A program made the position numbers and the translations under genes. 64,000 nucleotides of DNA from Ruminococcus flavefaciens MA2007 (GTDB lineage Bacteria; Bacillota; Clostridia; Oscillospirales; Ruminococcaceae): positions 2,713 to 66,712 of the forward strand of contig NZ_KK211356.1 of the NCBI RefSeq assembly GCF_000621845.1. Reading direction: 5' to 3'. Position 1 is the stretch's first letter, and the number at the start of each line of letters is the position of its first letter. The notes under the pieces are model-generated. The model saw nothing but the letters and a program-made list of their open reading frames with translations. It was not told where the DNA came from and did not search any database. This document shows positions 17,301-24,106 of this stretch, one piece after another.

Positions 17301-17500
17301 TCAAGGCAAACAGCTCAGGCATGGGCAGCATCAATGTTACTGTAAACGGCAAGACCACAAAGGTAAACGGCAACAAGCAGTATACATGGGGCGGTCCTGA
17401 CGCAGAGCTTGGCTACTATCAGGATACAACAGGTGACCTTGACGTTTCTATCAGCGGAAGCGGCAGCTTCACAATCTGGGGCGTAGGTCTTATCAAGTAA
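14351..17500 (+). CDS. Cellulosomal double esterase CE1-dockerin-CBM22-SGNH esterase
   Basis: GTG start at 14351 after AAGGAGTGAT, by analogy with the 1601 gene; 1049 residues. Longer upstream in-frame sequence lacks a signal peptide at its start. Order: signal peptide (1-~31); Gly/Trp/Asn-rich segment; CE1 feruloyl-esterase-like alpha/beta hydrolase (~115-355; nucleophile Ser ~237 in GFSMGG, His in PGGGHDAN); Thr-rich linker; dockerin (~409-483, WGDANNDGTVDMGDV); Thr linker; CBM22-type module (~514-666, WNGAAISL); SGNH hydrolase (~690-913; Ser ~742 in YLGGSITEG, D/H in DEYHPHQ); C-terminal beta-sandwich domain (~917-1049). Expected to release ferulate and acetyl groups from xylan or mannan. 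The SGNH class (CE3-, CE17- or other) is not settled by eye. Confidence 0.92.
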   Translation: MKLSKMKKIISGTVSAVMIAASVPISANAGGFNFGGDNGGMTWGGWGNNGGGQDWSGFAGGFETNGNTNIGSDAGNGGNAQSGLNSQIKGDMPTRVPNGAEKTSQCKVENKTYNCKFTGKQKKCNVILPPNYNSSKKYPVMFVLHGIMGSENDMVSGMGVQELMTGLMSSGQAEEFIVVTPNMFTSKTMNSPSGINQQTCAEYDNFLYDVTDSLLPFIKENYSVKEGREYTAITGFSMGGREAIYCGLMRPDVFGYVGGACPAPGITPGKDSFMTHPGCMQESEMKFRDVGPEPAVFMITGGTNDSVVGTFPKQYSDILTRNGVNHVYQSIPGGGHDANSVKPHLYTFMRYAFKASASEPVTTTTTTAATTTTTKATTTTTAEPVVTTTTVQNEQNSQGGGFGGDISAKVTKWGDANNDGTVDMGDVVLIMQSLANPDKYKLSEPGLYNADAYEAGSGITSNDALAIQKYLLGLITKLPESYSVNVTTAPVTTTVTTTAEVTTTTTAAPVSGGALNNNFDSGVGDWAGRGSASVTATDAAYYGASGQSMLITDRNAEWNGAAISLGSDFQPGQTYSVSLAALQMSGSSAEIQISLQQGGNGGGSAVYTSIAKATCESGVWTKIENTSFTIPDNAGDMTLYVETVESSGDLMDIYIDDVLVAAEGTKSAVTTGGTGKVPEIVVPPTPTVDTTKWDNYKETASAQYIDFYKSSIKHMGNTYRLTQKLTAAESGSPLTVAYLGGSITEGKNYTTPFSNYLRTTFAKGSFKEINAGLSGTSSVVGLVRSEKQIVEQKPDIIFLEFSVNDHEDIMYKKCFESCIKKFLDMPNEPAVGIIITRAKGGFSSQSQMYPIGKNFDIPVISMDDALTKAFNSNFLQPGDYYTDEYHPHQKGGQLVADCMAYYVRQALKSENQSAGYTQPTKYVYGAEYANCVNVDPKNLTNFNAGSWKSGGGYNNNPGLNYSYTLNGGSPMTFKTQGKGLIIVFKANSSGMGSINVTVNGKTTKVNGNKQYTWGGPDAELGYYQDTTGDLDVSISGSGSFTIWGVGLIK

Positions 17501-17510
17501 AACTGATACT

Positions 17511-17543
17511 AAAAGGCTTCAACTTTATGTTGGAGCCTTTTTT
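17511..17543 (+). terminator. Terminator of the double esterase gene
   Basis: AAGGCTTCAAC/GTTGGAGCCTT stem with TTTATG loop region followed by TTTTT. Confidence 0.8.
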
Positions 17544-17556
17544 ACGGATAAAACAT

Positions 17557-17587
17557 AATCCCCGAAGGAGAGAAAGCTTCGGGGATT
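17557..17587 (-). terminator. Terminator of the convergent dockerin gene
   Basis: AATCCCCGAAG/CTTCGGGGATT hairpin located between convergent genes; the following minus-strand sequence is T-rich (TATGTTTTAT) but not a clean run. Confidence 0.6.
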
Positions 17588-17650
17588 TTAAACTCAGTTC
17601 CGAATGGGGAAGTTCGGAACGTAGTTTGCGTATATAAATATTGAAGCAGC

Positions 17651-19108
17651 TTACTTGTTGAGGAGAGCCTGCTGGATAGCCTGTGCGTCGCCGACAGTGA
17701 GTCCGCCGCCGTTTACATCGGCATTAGCCTTGCCCTGTGCGGTAAGGTGTATTGACGCAGTACCGTTTTCACCGTATTTGTTGGGATTTGAAAGAGCCTG
17801 CATGATGAGGACTACGTCTGACATATCTGTCTGACCGTCGCAGTTTGCGTCGCCCTTGACAAGAACTGCTGGCTGTGTAGCAGGAGCGCTGTCGGTCTTG
17901 AAATCGCCTGTGGTAAAGCTGCTCATCTTCCAGCTGCCATTTTCAAATGCGAATACGGCTCTGCACTTGCCCTGTATATCATTGCTTGAAACAGTTGTTG
18001 CTGTGAAGCTGTCTGCGGTCACATTGGAAATAACGACGCCGTCGGTAGTATTGAATGCCAGTGAGCCTCTTGCGCCTTCATTCATATAAAGGATACCGTT
18101 CTTTTCAAGGAAACGTGCGTTGCATTCACTCATAAAGTAGTCCTTGACCTCACCTGTGAATTTCTTGCCGATGAGCTCCTTGACCTCATCAACTGACTTG
18201 AACAGTGAGAGGTCTGTTACTTTGTAGTAGGGAGTGTTGTTTACTTTGAAGTCAGCCTTGTCGCTGTGAGCAAGACCGCTTGCGAATGTAAAATCAATGA
18301 ATGAGTAAGCGTCCATTTTTTCGATAGCGTGAGTAGCAAGGGACTTCTTGTCTGCCTCACGTACAAGGCGTATCCTGCCTGCGTTTCCGATATAGAGCTC
18401 GTCAGGTCTTTCTGCACGATATGTAGCAGTATACTTTATTTCTGAACCCTCGAAAAATCTGAGAACTGTGAACATTTTGCCGCCGATAGTTTCGTCGCCA
18501 AGCTTTACTTCGCCTGTGACTGTGTTTCCGTCAATATCTGTATATTTATATGTGCCGTCTGCATTTACCTCAAATGTACCTGTCTCACTTGCAGATACGT
18601 CAACAGGGAAGCCGCCCTTTGACTCCTGATACTTCCATACACCTGTGAATCCGCTGAGGCTTGTTTCTGCCGCACCCTTGCGGACAAGGCGTGAAACGTG
18701 ATTGTTTCCGTAATAGATAGCGTCGGGATCATCGCTGTGATAGTAGCCGCCGAATCTGCGCTCTTCGCCTTCATATAAGCTTATGCACTGAAAAGGTGTG
18801 TCGCCGATAGTCTCAATGCTGAACTGAACTGTTCCCGATGAGGTCTTGCCGCTGAGGTCGGTAAAAGTATAAGTGCCGTCCTTGTTTATAACGACTGTGC
18901 CGTAGTCTGTTGGTGTGATATTAACGGGTAAGTTGGTATCCGAGTTCTGGTATTTCCATTCGCCTGCAATATGAGCGATATCTGTGGTTTCAGCGGAAAC
19001 CTCAGATGTTATGGAAGCTGTTGCAGTCTCTGCTGCATAAGATGTGATCGCGGGAGCTGCTGAAAGCATAAGGCTGAGTGCAGCGATAACAGATACAAAG
19101 TTTTTCAT
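17651..19108 (-). CDS. Secreted dockerin protein with tandem beta-repeats and an IseA-like domain
   Basis: Start 19108 (MKNFVSVIAALSLM) preceded by GGAGGAAATT; 485 residues. After the signal peptide come two homologous ~95-residue repeats (AGEWKYQNSD...RLVRKG and GVWKYQESKG...RLVREA). Then a ~150-residue domain (YYKVTDLSLFKSVDEVKELI...FFEN-like NGILYMNEG) that resembles IseA-type DL-endopeptidase inhibitors or related lipoprotein domains; this is a weak resemblance. A C-terminal dockerin follows (GDANCDGQTDMSDVV, ADVNGGGLTVGDAQ). A role in modulating wall hydrolases or stress response is only inferred. It carries the 41-bp ECF-type promoter motif 108 bases upstream of its start. Confidence 0.85.
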   Translation of the reverse strand: MKNFVSVIAALSLMLSAAPAITSYAAETATASITSEVSAETTDIAHIAGEWKYQNSDTNLPVNITPTDYGTVVINKDGTYTFTDLSGKTSSGTVQFSIETIGDTPFQCISLYEGEERRFGGYYHSDDPDAIYYGNNHVSRLVRKGAAETSLSGFTGVWKYQESKGGFPVDVSASETGTFEVNADGTYKYTDIDGNTVTGEVKLGDETIGGKMFTVLRFFEGSEIKYTATYRAERPDELYIGNAGRIRLVREADKKSLATHAIEKMDAYSFIDFTFASGLAHSDKADFKVNNTPYYKVTDLSLFKSVDEVKELIGKKFTGEVKDYFMSECNARFLEKNGILYMNEGARGSLAFNTTDGVVISNVTADSFTATTVSSNDIQGKCRAVFAFENGSWKMSSFTTGDFKTDSAPATQPAVLVKGDANCDGQTDMSDVVLIMQALSNPNKYGENGTASIHLTAQGKANADVNGGGLTVGDAQAIQQALLNK

Positions 19109-19215
19109 AATAATTTCCTCCGATATATAAATGTGATACTGCTGCACGAACTCCGTGTGCGCAGTTTTGTTTTTGATAGTTAAGTCCGCAGGGGACTGTG
19201 TTCTGTTGGTCGACC

Positions 19216-19256
19216 TTTCATAAAGAACAATCGAAGCTGAAATATCAAGTGTTACA
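19216..19256 (-). promoter_or_regulatory. 41-bp ECF-type promoter motif, copy 1
   Basis: On the minus strand: TGTAAC, 17 bases, CGATT, 4 bases, TTTATGAAA. The same three blocks with identical spacing occur at 23976-24016 and 63370-63410, each upstream of a minus-strand envelope gene. TGTAAC and CGATT fit an ECF -35/-10 pair; the conserved TTTATGAAA covers the expected transcription start. Confidence 0.7.
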
Positions 19257-19375
19257 CAGTTTCAAAATTTTTTTAAAATTCTGAAATTGTCGGTATACAG
19301 CGAAAAAAGCGGCTGATATTTATATTCAGCAGGAAAAATTCTGATTTTTATCCACCTAAGCTTTAAAAAAATGGG

Positions 19376-19404
19376 TTTAACATTTTGTGCATATGCTGTA
19401 TGAT
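19376..19404 (+). promoter_or_regulatory. Probable promoter of the CBM22/CE1 gene
   Basis: TTTAAC (19376-19381), 17 bases, TATGAT (19399-19404). Confidence 0.45.
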
Positions 19405-19466
19405 AAAAGTGTATTACTTTTTTACTATACATAGGCTAAATCATGACATTAAAGGAGGAAATGACT

Positions 19467-21137
19467 ATGAAAAAATCCAGAACTGTCAGGTTCGGGCTTT
19501 CGGGAATGATAGCAGGAGCTATGATGTTTTCTGCTGTTTCGGCAATGCCTGCCGTTACTAATGCACAGGAGCCTGACGCAAACGGATACTATTATCACGA
19601 TACATTTGAAAACGGCACAGACGACTGGGAGGGGAGAGGCGGTGCTTCTGTTTCTACAGGCGGTACGGCTTACGCAGGCAGTAAGGCTCTCACAGTCTCG
19701 GACAGAGGCAGTTCGTGGCACGGCGCTCAGAAAGCCCTCGACTCACAGACCTTCAAGGCAGGGGAGGAGTACAGCTTCAGTGCGGCTGTTTCAGGCTCGG
19801 GCAATATGATGTTATCTCTCCAGTACACAGACGCTTCGGGAAAAACAGCCTACGGACATATAGCAAGCGGTCAGTCCGAGGGCGATTATGTACTGCTTTC
19901 CAATACGAATTATAAGCTCCCCGAGGGCTCGGGATATATCCTTTATGTTGAGACAGAGGACGGCACAGCGAGCTTCTCTGTTGACGAGGTCATCGCTGCA
20001 AAGGCAGGCACACAGCCTGACGTGCCTCAGCCTATTAATGTGATACAGGGCGACTTCAACGGCGACGAGAGAGTTGATATATTCGACCTTGTCCTTGCAA
20101 GGAAGTCACTGGTCAGCTATACATCGGGTTCAGCCACAGATACAGTTATGACGGTGGCAGACATTGACTGCGACGGCGAATTTGCTGTAAACGACATTGT
20201 TATGCTGTCAAAGTTCATTCTCGGAAAGGTAAAGGAGTTCCCTGAGCCGATAGTTACGACAACAACTACGACAGCTCCTCCTGTGACCACGACTACCACG
20301 AGCAATGCCGATCCAAGCGCTTACATGGCAAGCATAAGGGATAAGATAACAGTAAATGTTCCGCAGAATGTGCTGAAAAATGCAGAGGGCAAGATAGAGC
20401 ATATCACATACTTCTCAAAGAAGGCTAACCGCAATAAGGGCGCAAATGTTTGGCTGCCGCCAGGATATGACAGCAGCAAGAAATATCCTGTATTCTATGT
20501 GAACCACGGATACGGCGGCGATGAGTTCTCTATGATGAACGGTATGGGCGTGCGCGAGATAGCTACAAACCTCATAAAGAGCGGCGAAGCAGAGCCTATG
20601 ATAATCGTATTCGCAAACCAGTATACCGATCCGAACCACGAAAAGCAGACAGGCAACGGTCAGGCAGATGTTCCGGGATACGATAATTTCGTAGAGGATA
20701 TGCCCGACAGCCTTATGCCTTATATCGAATCCCACTACCCTGTAAAGACAGGACGCGAGAATACCGCGGTTGCAGGCTTCTCAATGGGCGGCAGAGAATC
20801 CCTCTACATCGGTATGAAGTGCTGCGACAAGGTGGGCTACATCGGCGGCGGAGCTCCTGCCCCGGGTATCTTCCCGACAAGAGACCAGTTCATGACTCAC
20901 CCCGGTGTTATGAGCAAGGATGATATGCGCATTGATCCGCCGTATTCACCGTATATCCTGATGATAGCAGGAGGAACCAACGACACTATGGTAAACGACT
21001 TCCCGAAGCAGTACAGCGACCTGTTCACACAGCACGGCACAGAGAATATCTATATCTCGGTACCGGGCGGCGGTCACGACAGCAATACGGTAATTCCGCT
21101 TATGTATAACTTCATAAGGTTCATATTCAAGGCATGA
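19467..21137 (+). CDS. Cellulosomal CBM22-dockerin-CE1 feruloyl-esterase-like protein
   Basis: Start 19467 (MKKSRTVRFG) chosen over upstream ATGs because AAAGGAGGAA lies 8 bases before it; 556 residues. Order: signal peptide; CBM22-type module (~35-180, WHGAQKAL); dockerin (~190-265, GDFNGDERVDIFDLV, DIDCDGEFAVNDIV); short Thr linker; CE1 alpha/beta hydrolase (~305-556, nucleophile Ser ~439 in GFSMGGRES, His in PGGGHDSN). It probably binds xylan and removes feruloyl groups. The same modules as in the gene at 14351 occur in reverse order, evidence of module shuffling. Confidence 0.92.
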   Translation: MKKSRTVRFGLSGMIAGAMMFSAVSAMPAVTNAQEPDANGYYYHDTFENGTDDWEGRGGASVSTGGTAYAGSKALTVSDRGSSWHGAQKALDSQTFKAGEEYSFSAAVSGSGNMMLSLQYTDASGKTAYGHIASGQSEGDYVLLSNTNYKLPEGSGYILYVETEDGTASFSVDEVIAAKAGTQPDVPQPINVIQGDFNGDERVDIFDLVLARKSLVSYTSGSATDTVMTVADIDCDGEFAVNDIVMLSKFILGKVKEFPEPIVTTTTTTAPPVTTTTTSNADPSAYMASIRDKITVNVPQNVLKNAEGKIEHITYFSKKANRNKGANVWLPPGYDSSKKYPVFYVNHGYGGDEFSMMNGMGVREIATNLIKSGEAEPMIIVFANQYTDPNHEKQTGNGQADVPGYDNFVEDMPDSLMPYIESHYPVKTGRENTAVAGFSMGGRESLYIGMKCCDKVGYIGGGAPAPGIFPTRDQFMTHPGVMSKDDMRIDPPYSPYILMIAGGTNDTMVNDFPKQYSDLFTQHGTENIYISVPGGGHDSNTVIPLMYNFIRFIFKA

Positions 21138-21150
21138 TAAATGCAAAAAT

Positions 21151-21196
21151 TTGCCCCGAAGCGTTAATGAAGCGCTTCGGGGCATTGTATTTTTTA
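21151..21196. terminator. Bidirectional terminator between convergent genes
   Basis: TGCCCCGAAGCG/CGCTTCGGGGCA stem, with T-rich sequence on the plus side (TTGTATTTTTT) and AAATTTTTGC on the minus side; serves both the CE1 gene and the minus-strand gene ending at 21206. Confidence 0.75.
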
Positions 21197-21205
21197 TTTG
21201 GATAT

Positions 21206-22450
21206 TCAATTGTATTTCAGCTCAACTAAAGCCCAGTCATCTGTGGTTATCTCATATTTGTTTCCGCAGTACGGGCAGGTTTTGTTTTTCGTTGCGTCAA
21301 AACTTGCACCGCAAGACGGGCACGCGATCTTTGTCATGGAAAAGTTGAAATTCACAGGGATATCAGTGCGGCGTTTTAATGTTGCGCTAAAAATCTGTTT
21401 TTTGAAAAATACTTTGTCATTACTCGCATAAAGTACATCAAAATATGCTTTTGTTTCAACTGTTACGAAATTTCCCTCTTCATGGATACTTTTACAGCCT
21501 AACGCTCCGCCATAATTCATATCTATGATATCCTTCATCTTAGGATCAAGTTTTCCCCCTTTATAAAACAAAAGCTCATTCTCGTTCTCGGAAAATACAG
21601 CTGTTTTTATAAGGGACAAAGTCTTGCTCGTAAAATACTCATAAGAAAACTCAGGACTGATTTTTTTCATTCTTGTTTCAAATTTTCTGCGTGAACCGGC
21701 AGTTCCCATTTTTCCCGCAGAAGAGATAACTCTTACTATCATTTTCATAAACAGGAAATAAACATACAGAAAATAGGCTATAAAAATACTTAATATGGTA
21801 AATCCTATATAATAGCCTGATCCCTTGCTGAATATAATGCCAAGGATATACACGGCGATAAGCATGATGATAAAAGAAGTGAGGTATCCCGATAAGAATT
21901 CCTTTTTTGTCATTCCGAAAGTATCTATAAAATAATAGGACGTGACCTTTGGGAAAAGGTCGTCCATCTGAAACCTTGTCCCACAGTAGGAACAGCCGTT
22001 TTGAAGACCTGAAACAGTGGATACAGCACCGCAGTTCGGACAGCAATACGTATCGTTATCAGGGTGGATACCGTTGACTACGTCTGTTATTGTTTCATAT
22101 AAAACGCTCTTGCGGTCATCTTTATACTTTATCCTGACGTTTTGTTTTACTTTACGTTTTATTCCGCTTTGATTAAAGCAGACAGTGCTTTCATAGTGGG
22201 CGTCTTTCCAGCTGTTTCCTGCGATGAATTTGTTTTTATTATCGTCTCTTGAATAGATATCATAGGAAATTTCCAGTCCTTTTTTGGAAAGCCTGTCATG
22301 CTGGAGCTTGAGTATATATGTAATATCATTATCTGCAAATGGTATGCTTTTTCCATTGCAGACAGCCGCTCCGAGTGAGGCTCTGAAATCATTTAATTTG
22401 CGGTCAAAAACACCTGAAACTTCTTTGATATTAAAAAAATTGTACCCCAT
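21206..22450 (-). CDS. Zinc-ribbon, two-helix membrane protein of unknown function
   Basis: 414 residues, GGGAGAT before the ATG. Two Cys4 zinc-ribbon motifs are seen: CCPNCGAVSTVSGLQ...CSYCGT (~134-160) and CPSCGASFD...CPYCGNKY (~380-402). Between them are two hydrophobic segments (~185-210 and ~218-240) and a Tim44-like or similar soluble region (~255-370). No signal peptide, so it is probably an inner-membrane protein with cytosolic zinc ribbons. I do not recognise a specific family. Neighbours give no pathway. Confidence 0.75.
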   Translation of the reverse strand: MGYNFFNIKEVSGVFDRKLNDFRASLGAAVCNGKSIPFADNDITYILKLQHDRLSKKGLEISYDIYSRDDNKNKFIAGNSWKDAHYESTVCFNQSGIKRKVKQNVRIKYKDDRKSVLYETITDVVNGIHPDNDTYCCPNCGAVSTVSGLQNGCSYCGTRFQMDDLFPKVTSYYFIDTFGMTKKEFLSGYLTSFIIMLIAVYILGIIFSKGSGYYIGFTILSIFIAYFLYVYFLFMKMIVRVISSAGKMGTAGSRRKFETRMKKISPEFSYEYFTSKTLSLIKTAVFSENENELLFYKGGKLDPKMKDIIDMNYGGALGCKSIHEEGNFVTVETKAYFDVLYASNDKVFFKKQIFSATLKRRTDIPVNFNFSMTKIACPSCGASFDATKNKTCPYCGNKYEITTDDWALVELKYN

Positions 22451-22540
22451 ATAAATATCTCCCTATCATTAAATTGTTGATTGACCTGATATACCCCAAT
22501 TTATACTGCTAATATAATATCATTTTCCTGCATGGTTGTC

Positions 22541-22592
22541 AATAGAAAAAACGCCATAGCACTTCTGACCGTAAATCAGAAATACTATGGCG
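22541..22592 (-). terminator. Terminator of the minus-strand membrane protein gene
   Basis: Near-perfect hairpin CGCCATAG...TTCTGA/TCAGAA...CTATGGCG, followed on the minus strand by TTTTTTCT. It lies ~60 bases beyond the stop at 22654. Confidence 0.75.
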
Positions 22593-22653
22593 AAAACTTA
22601 TATATCAGCACCGTTATTTCCGGAAAGTACCTTTTTATATCGCGCTCAACGGT

Positions 22654-23910
22654 TTATCTCTCTGCAACAGCGAAAATAGTTCCGTTGCTGTCTGTGAAGA
22701 TGTCAACGTCAGGTCCGTCGTGGGTGAAGGCTTCACGGTAGGTGAATTTCAGCCAGTTGTTGTCCTTTACGTAATCATCTGTGATATGCTCATAATTCTC
22801 GGGGAGCTTGTCTGTGCGCTCCCAGAGCATATAAAATGCGCGTTCTCTGTTGATAACGTCCGTGATATAATCAGAAACGGCGTTGCTGGCTTTAGCAAAG
22901 TCTATACACATATTTGACGAGATATAAGCTCCGCCTGCGTTTGAGAATACAGTATCCAGTGCGTAATAATCAAGAGTGCTGTTGTATTCATCGCCTGCGA
23001 CCTCTCCGTTTGTGACCTTCCAGCTGCCGTCGCTGAGCTTCTCGAAATCGAGCTGTATGGACTCAGCCTTGACGGGTATGGTCTGACCGCCTATATCGGC
23101 GTTGTATACCTTGTATATCCTTTCCCATGTAAAGGAATCGTCTGTAGCATAGAGAGCCTTGTCGCAGATTATCTCACCTCTGTCGGCTTCATTGACGGGC
23201 ATAGCTGTAACGATGTGCTGTGTTGAGTATATACCGCCGTTGTATCCGATTATATCCAGATAACGTGTAGGCTGATGAATGACAGAGCCAACAGCGCAGT
23301 CGCTGAGGTCAAAGCCTAAGCCGAATTCGCGCTCGGGCTCGTAGATGTACTGACTGTAGTAGTCCTTCAGCTCGTTGATATCATTGGAGCGGGGCTCTTT
23401 TACCTTGTAATATGTGGCAAGATAATAAAGTGAATCGCCCTCTCGTCTCATACCGAAGTCATCACCGAGGCTCTCATCGTATTCGCCCCAGTAGCGCCAG
23501 AACTGTATAGGCTCTGCGCTGTTGTCGGTATTTGTATCCGAGCTTAAAGCAGCTGCTTCAAAGTATACGTTCACGTTATCCTCAAAGAGCTTTTTCATCT
23601 CCTCATTGGATAAAGGTGCTGATACAGCGTTATCTGCTGTTTCGGCAGCTGCCTCTGTGGCTGCTTCTGTAACGGCGTGGGCTTCTTCGGTCTGTTCCTC
23701 AGCCTGCGCGGCTAAATGATTTGAACCGCTCATCTTAGGCAGCATATAAGCAGCTGCGACTACACCTCCTGCCATAACAGCAACGGCAGCCGCACTGCTG
23801 AAGAATCTTTGCCATATAGGACGGCGGTAGGGCTCAACTCCCTCCACTTTCACAGTGTACTCATTATTGTTGTCGTTGTTTTTCATTTCACTAAGCTTTC
23901 TTTCATTCAT
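22654..23910 (-). CDS. Single-pass membrane protein with extracellular domain, unknown function
   Basis: 418 residues. The N-terminal ~33 residues are hydrophilic and cytoplasmic, residues ~38-60 form one membrane helix (SSAAAVAVMAGGVVAAAYML), followed by an Ala/Glu/Thr-rich stalk (~68-100) and a ~300-residue extracellular domain rich in Asp and Tyr. No catalytic motif is seen. The topology resembles anti-sigma or sensor proteins, but no sigma gene is adjacent. It is preceded by the 41-bp ECF-type promoter motif, suggesting an envelope-stress role. Confidence 0.75.
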   Translation of the reverse strand: MNERKLSEMKNNDNNNEYTVKVEGVEPYRRPIWQRFFSSAAAVAVMAGGVVAAAYMLPKMSGSNHLAAQAEEQTEEAHAVTEAATEAAAETADNAVSAPLSNEEMKKLFEDNVNVYFEAAALSSDTNTDNSAEPIQFWRYWGEYDESLGDDFGMRREGDSLYYLATYYKVKEPRSNDINELKDYYSQYIYEPEREFGLGFDLSDCAVGSVIHQPTRYLDIIGYNGGIYSTQHIVTAMPVNEADRGEIICDKALYATDDSFTWERIYKVYNADIGGQTIPVKAESIQLDFEKLSDGSWKVTNGEVAGDEYNSTLDYYALDTVFSNAGGAYISSNMCIDFAKASNAVSDYITDVINRERAFYMLWERTDKLPENYEHITDDYVKDNNWLKFTYREAFTHDGPDVDIFTDSNGTIFAVAER

Positions 23911-23975
23911 AGTAAATACCTTCTTTCGTTAAAAATCAGATGAAAGCCCTGCATTTTTATATTGGTGATATCGGC

Positions 23976-24016
23976 TTTCATAAATACTAATCGAAAGAAG
24001 CAGGTAAAATGTTACA
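23976..24016 (-). promoter_or_regulatory. 41-bp ECF-type promoter motif, copy 2
   Basis: TGTAAC-N17-CGATT-N4-TTTATGAAA on the minus strand, 65 bases upstream of the gene starting at 23910. Confidence 0.7.
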
Positions 24017-24106
24017 CTATCGGCAAAAAATTTTTTATCGGACAGTTGAGACAACATCATAAAGCTTAGGAAGTCAAGCTATATCGGCGCTTTTATCTTG
24101 CTGAGC

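Noticed and set aside
22532-22741. Plus-strand 69-codon frame
   Set aside because: It spans the terminator hairpin and the 3' end of the minus-strand gene at 22654, without ribosome binding site.
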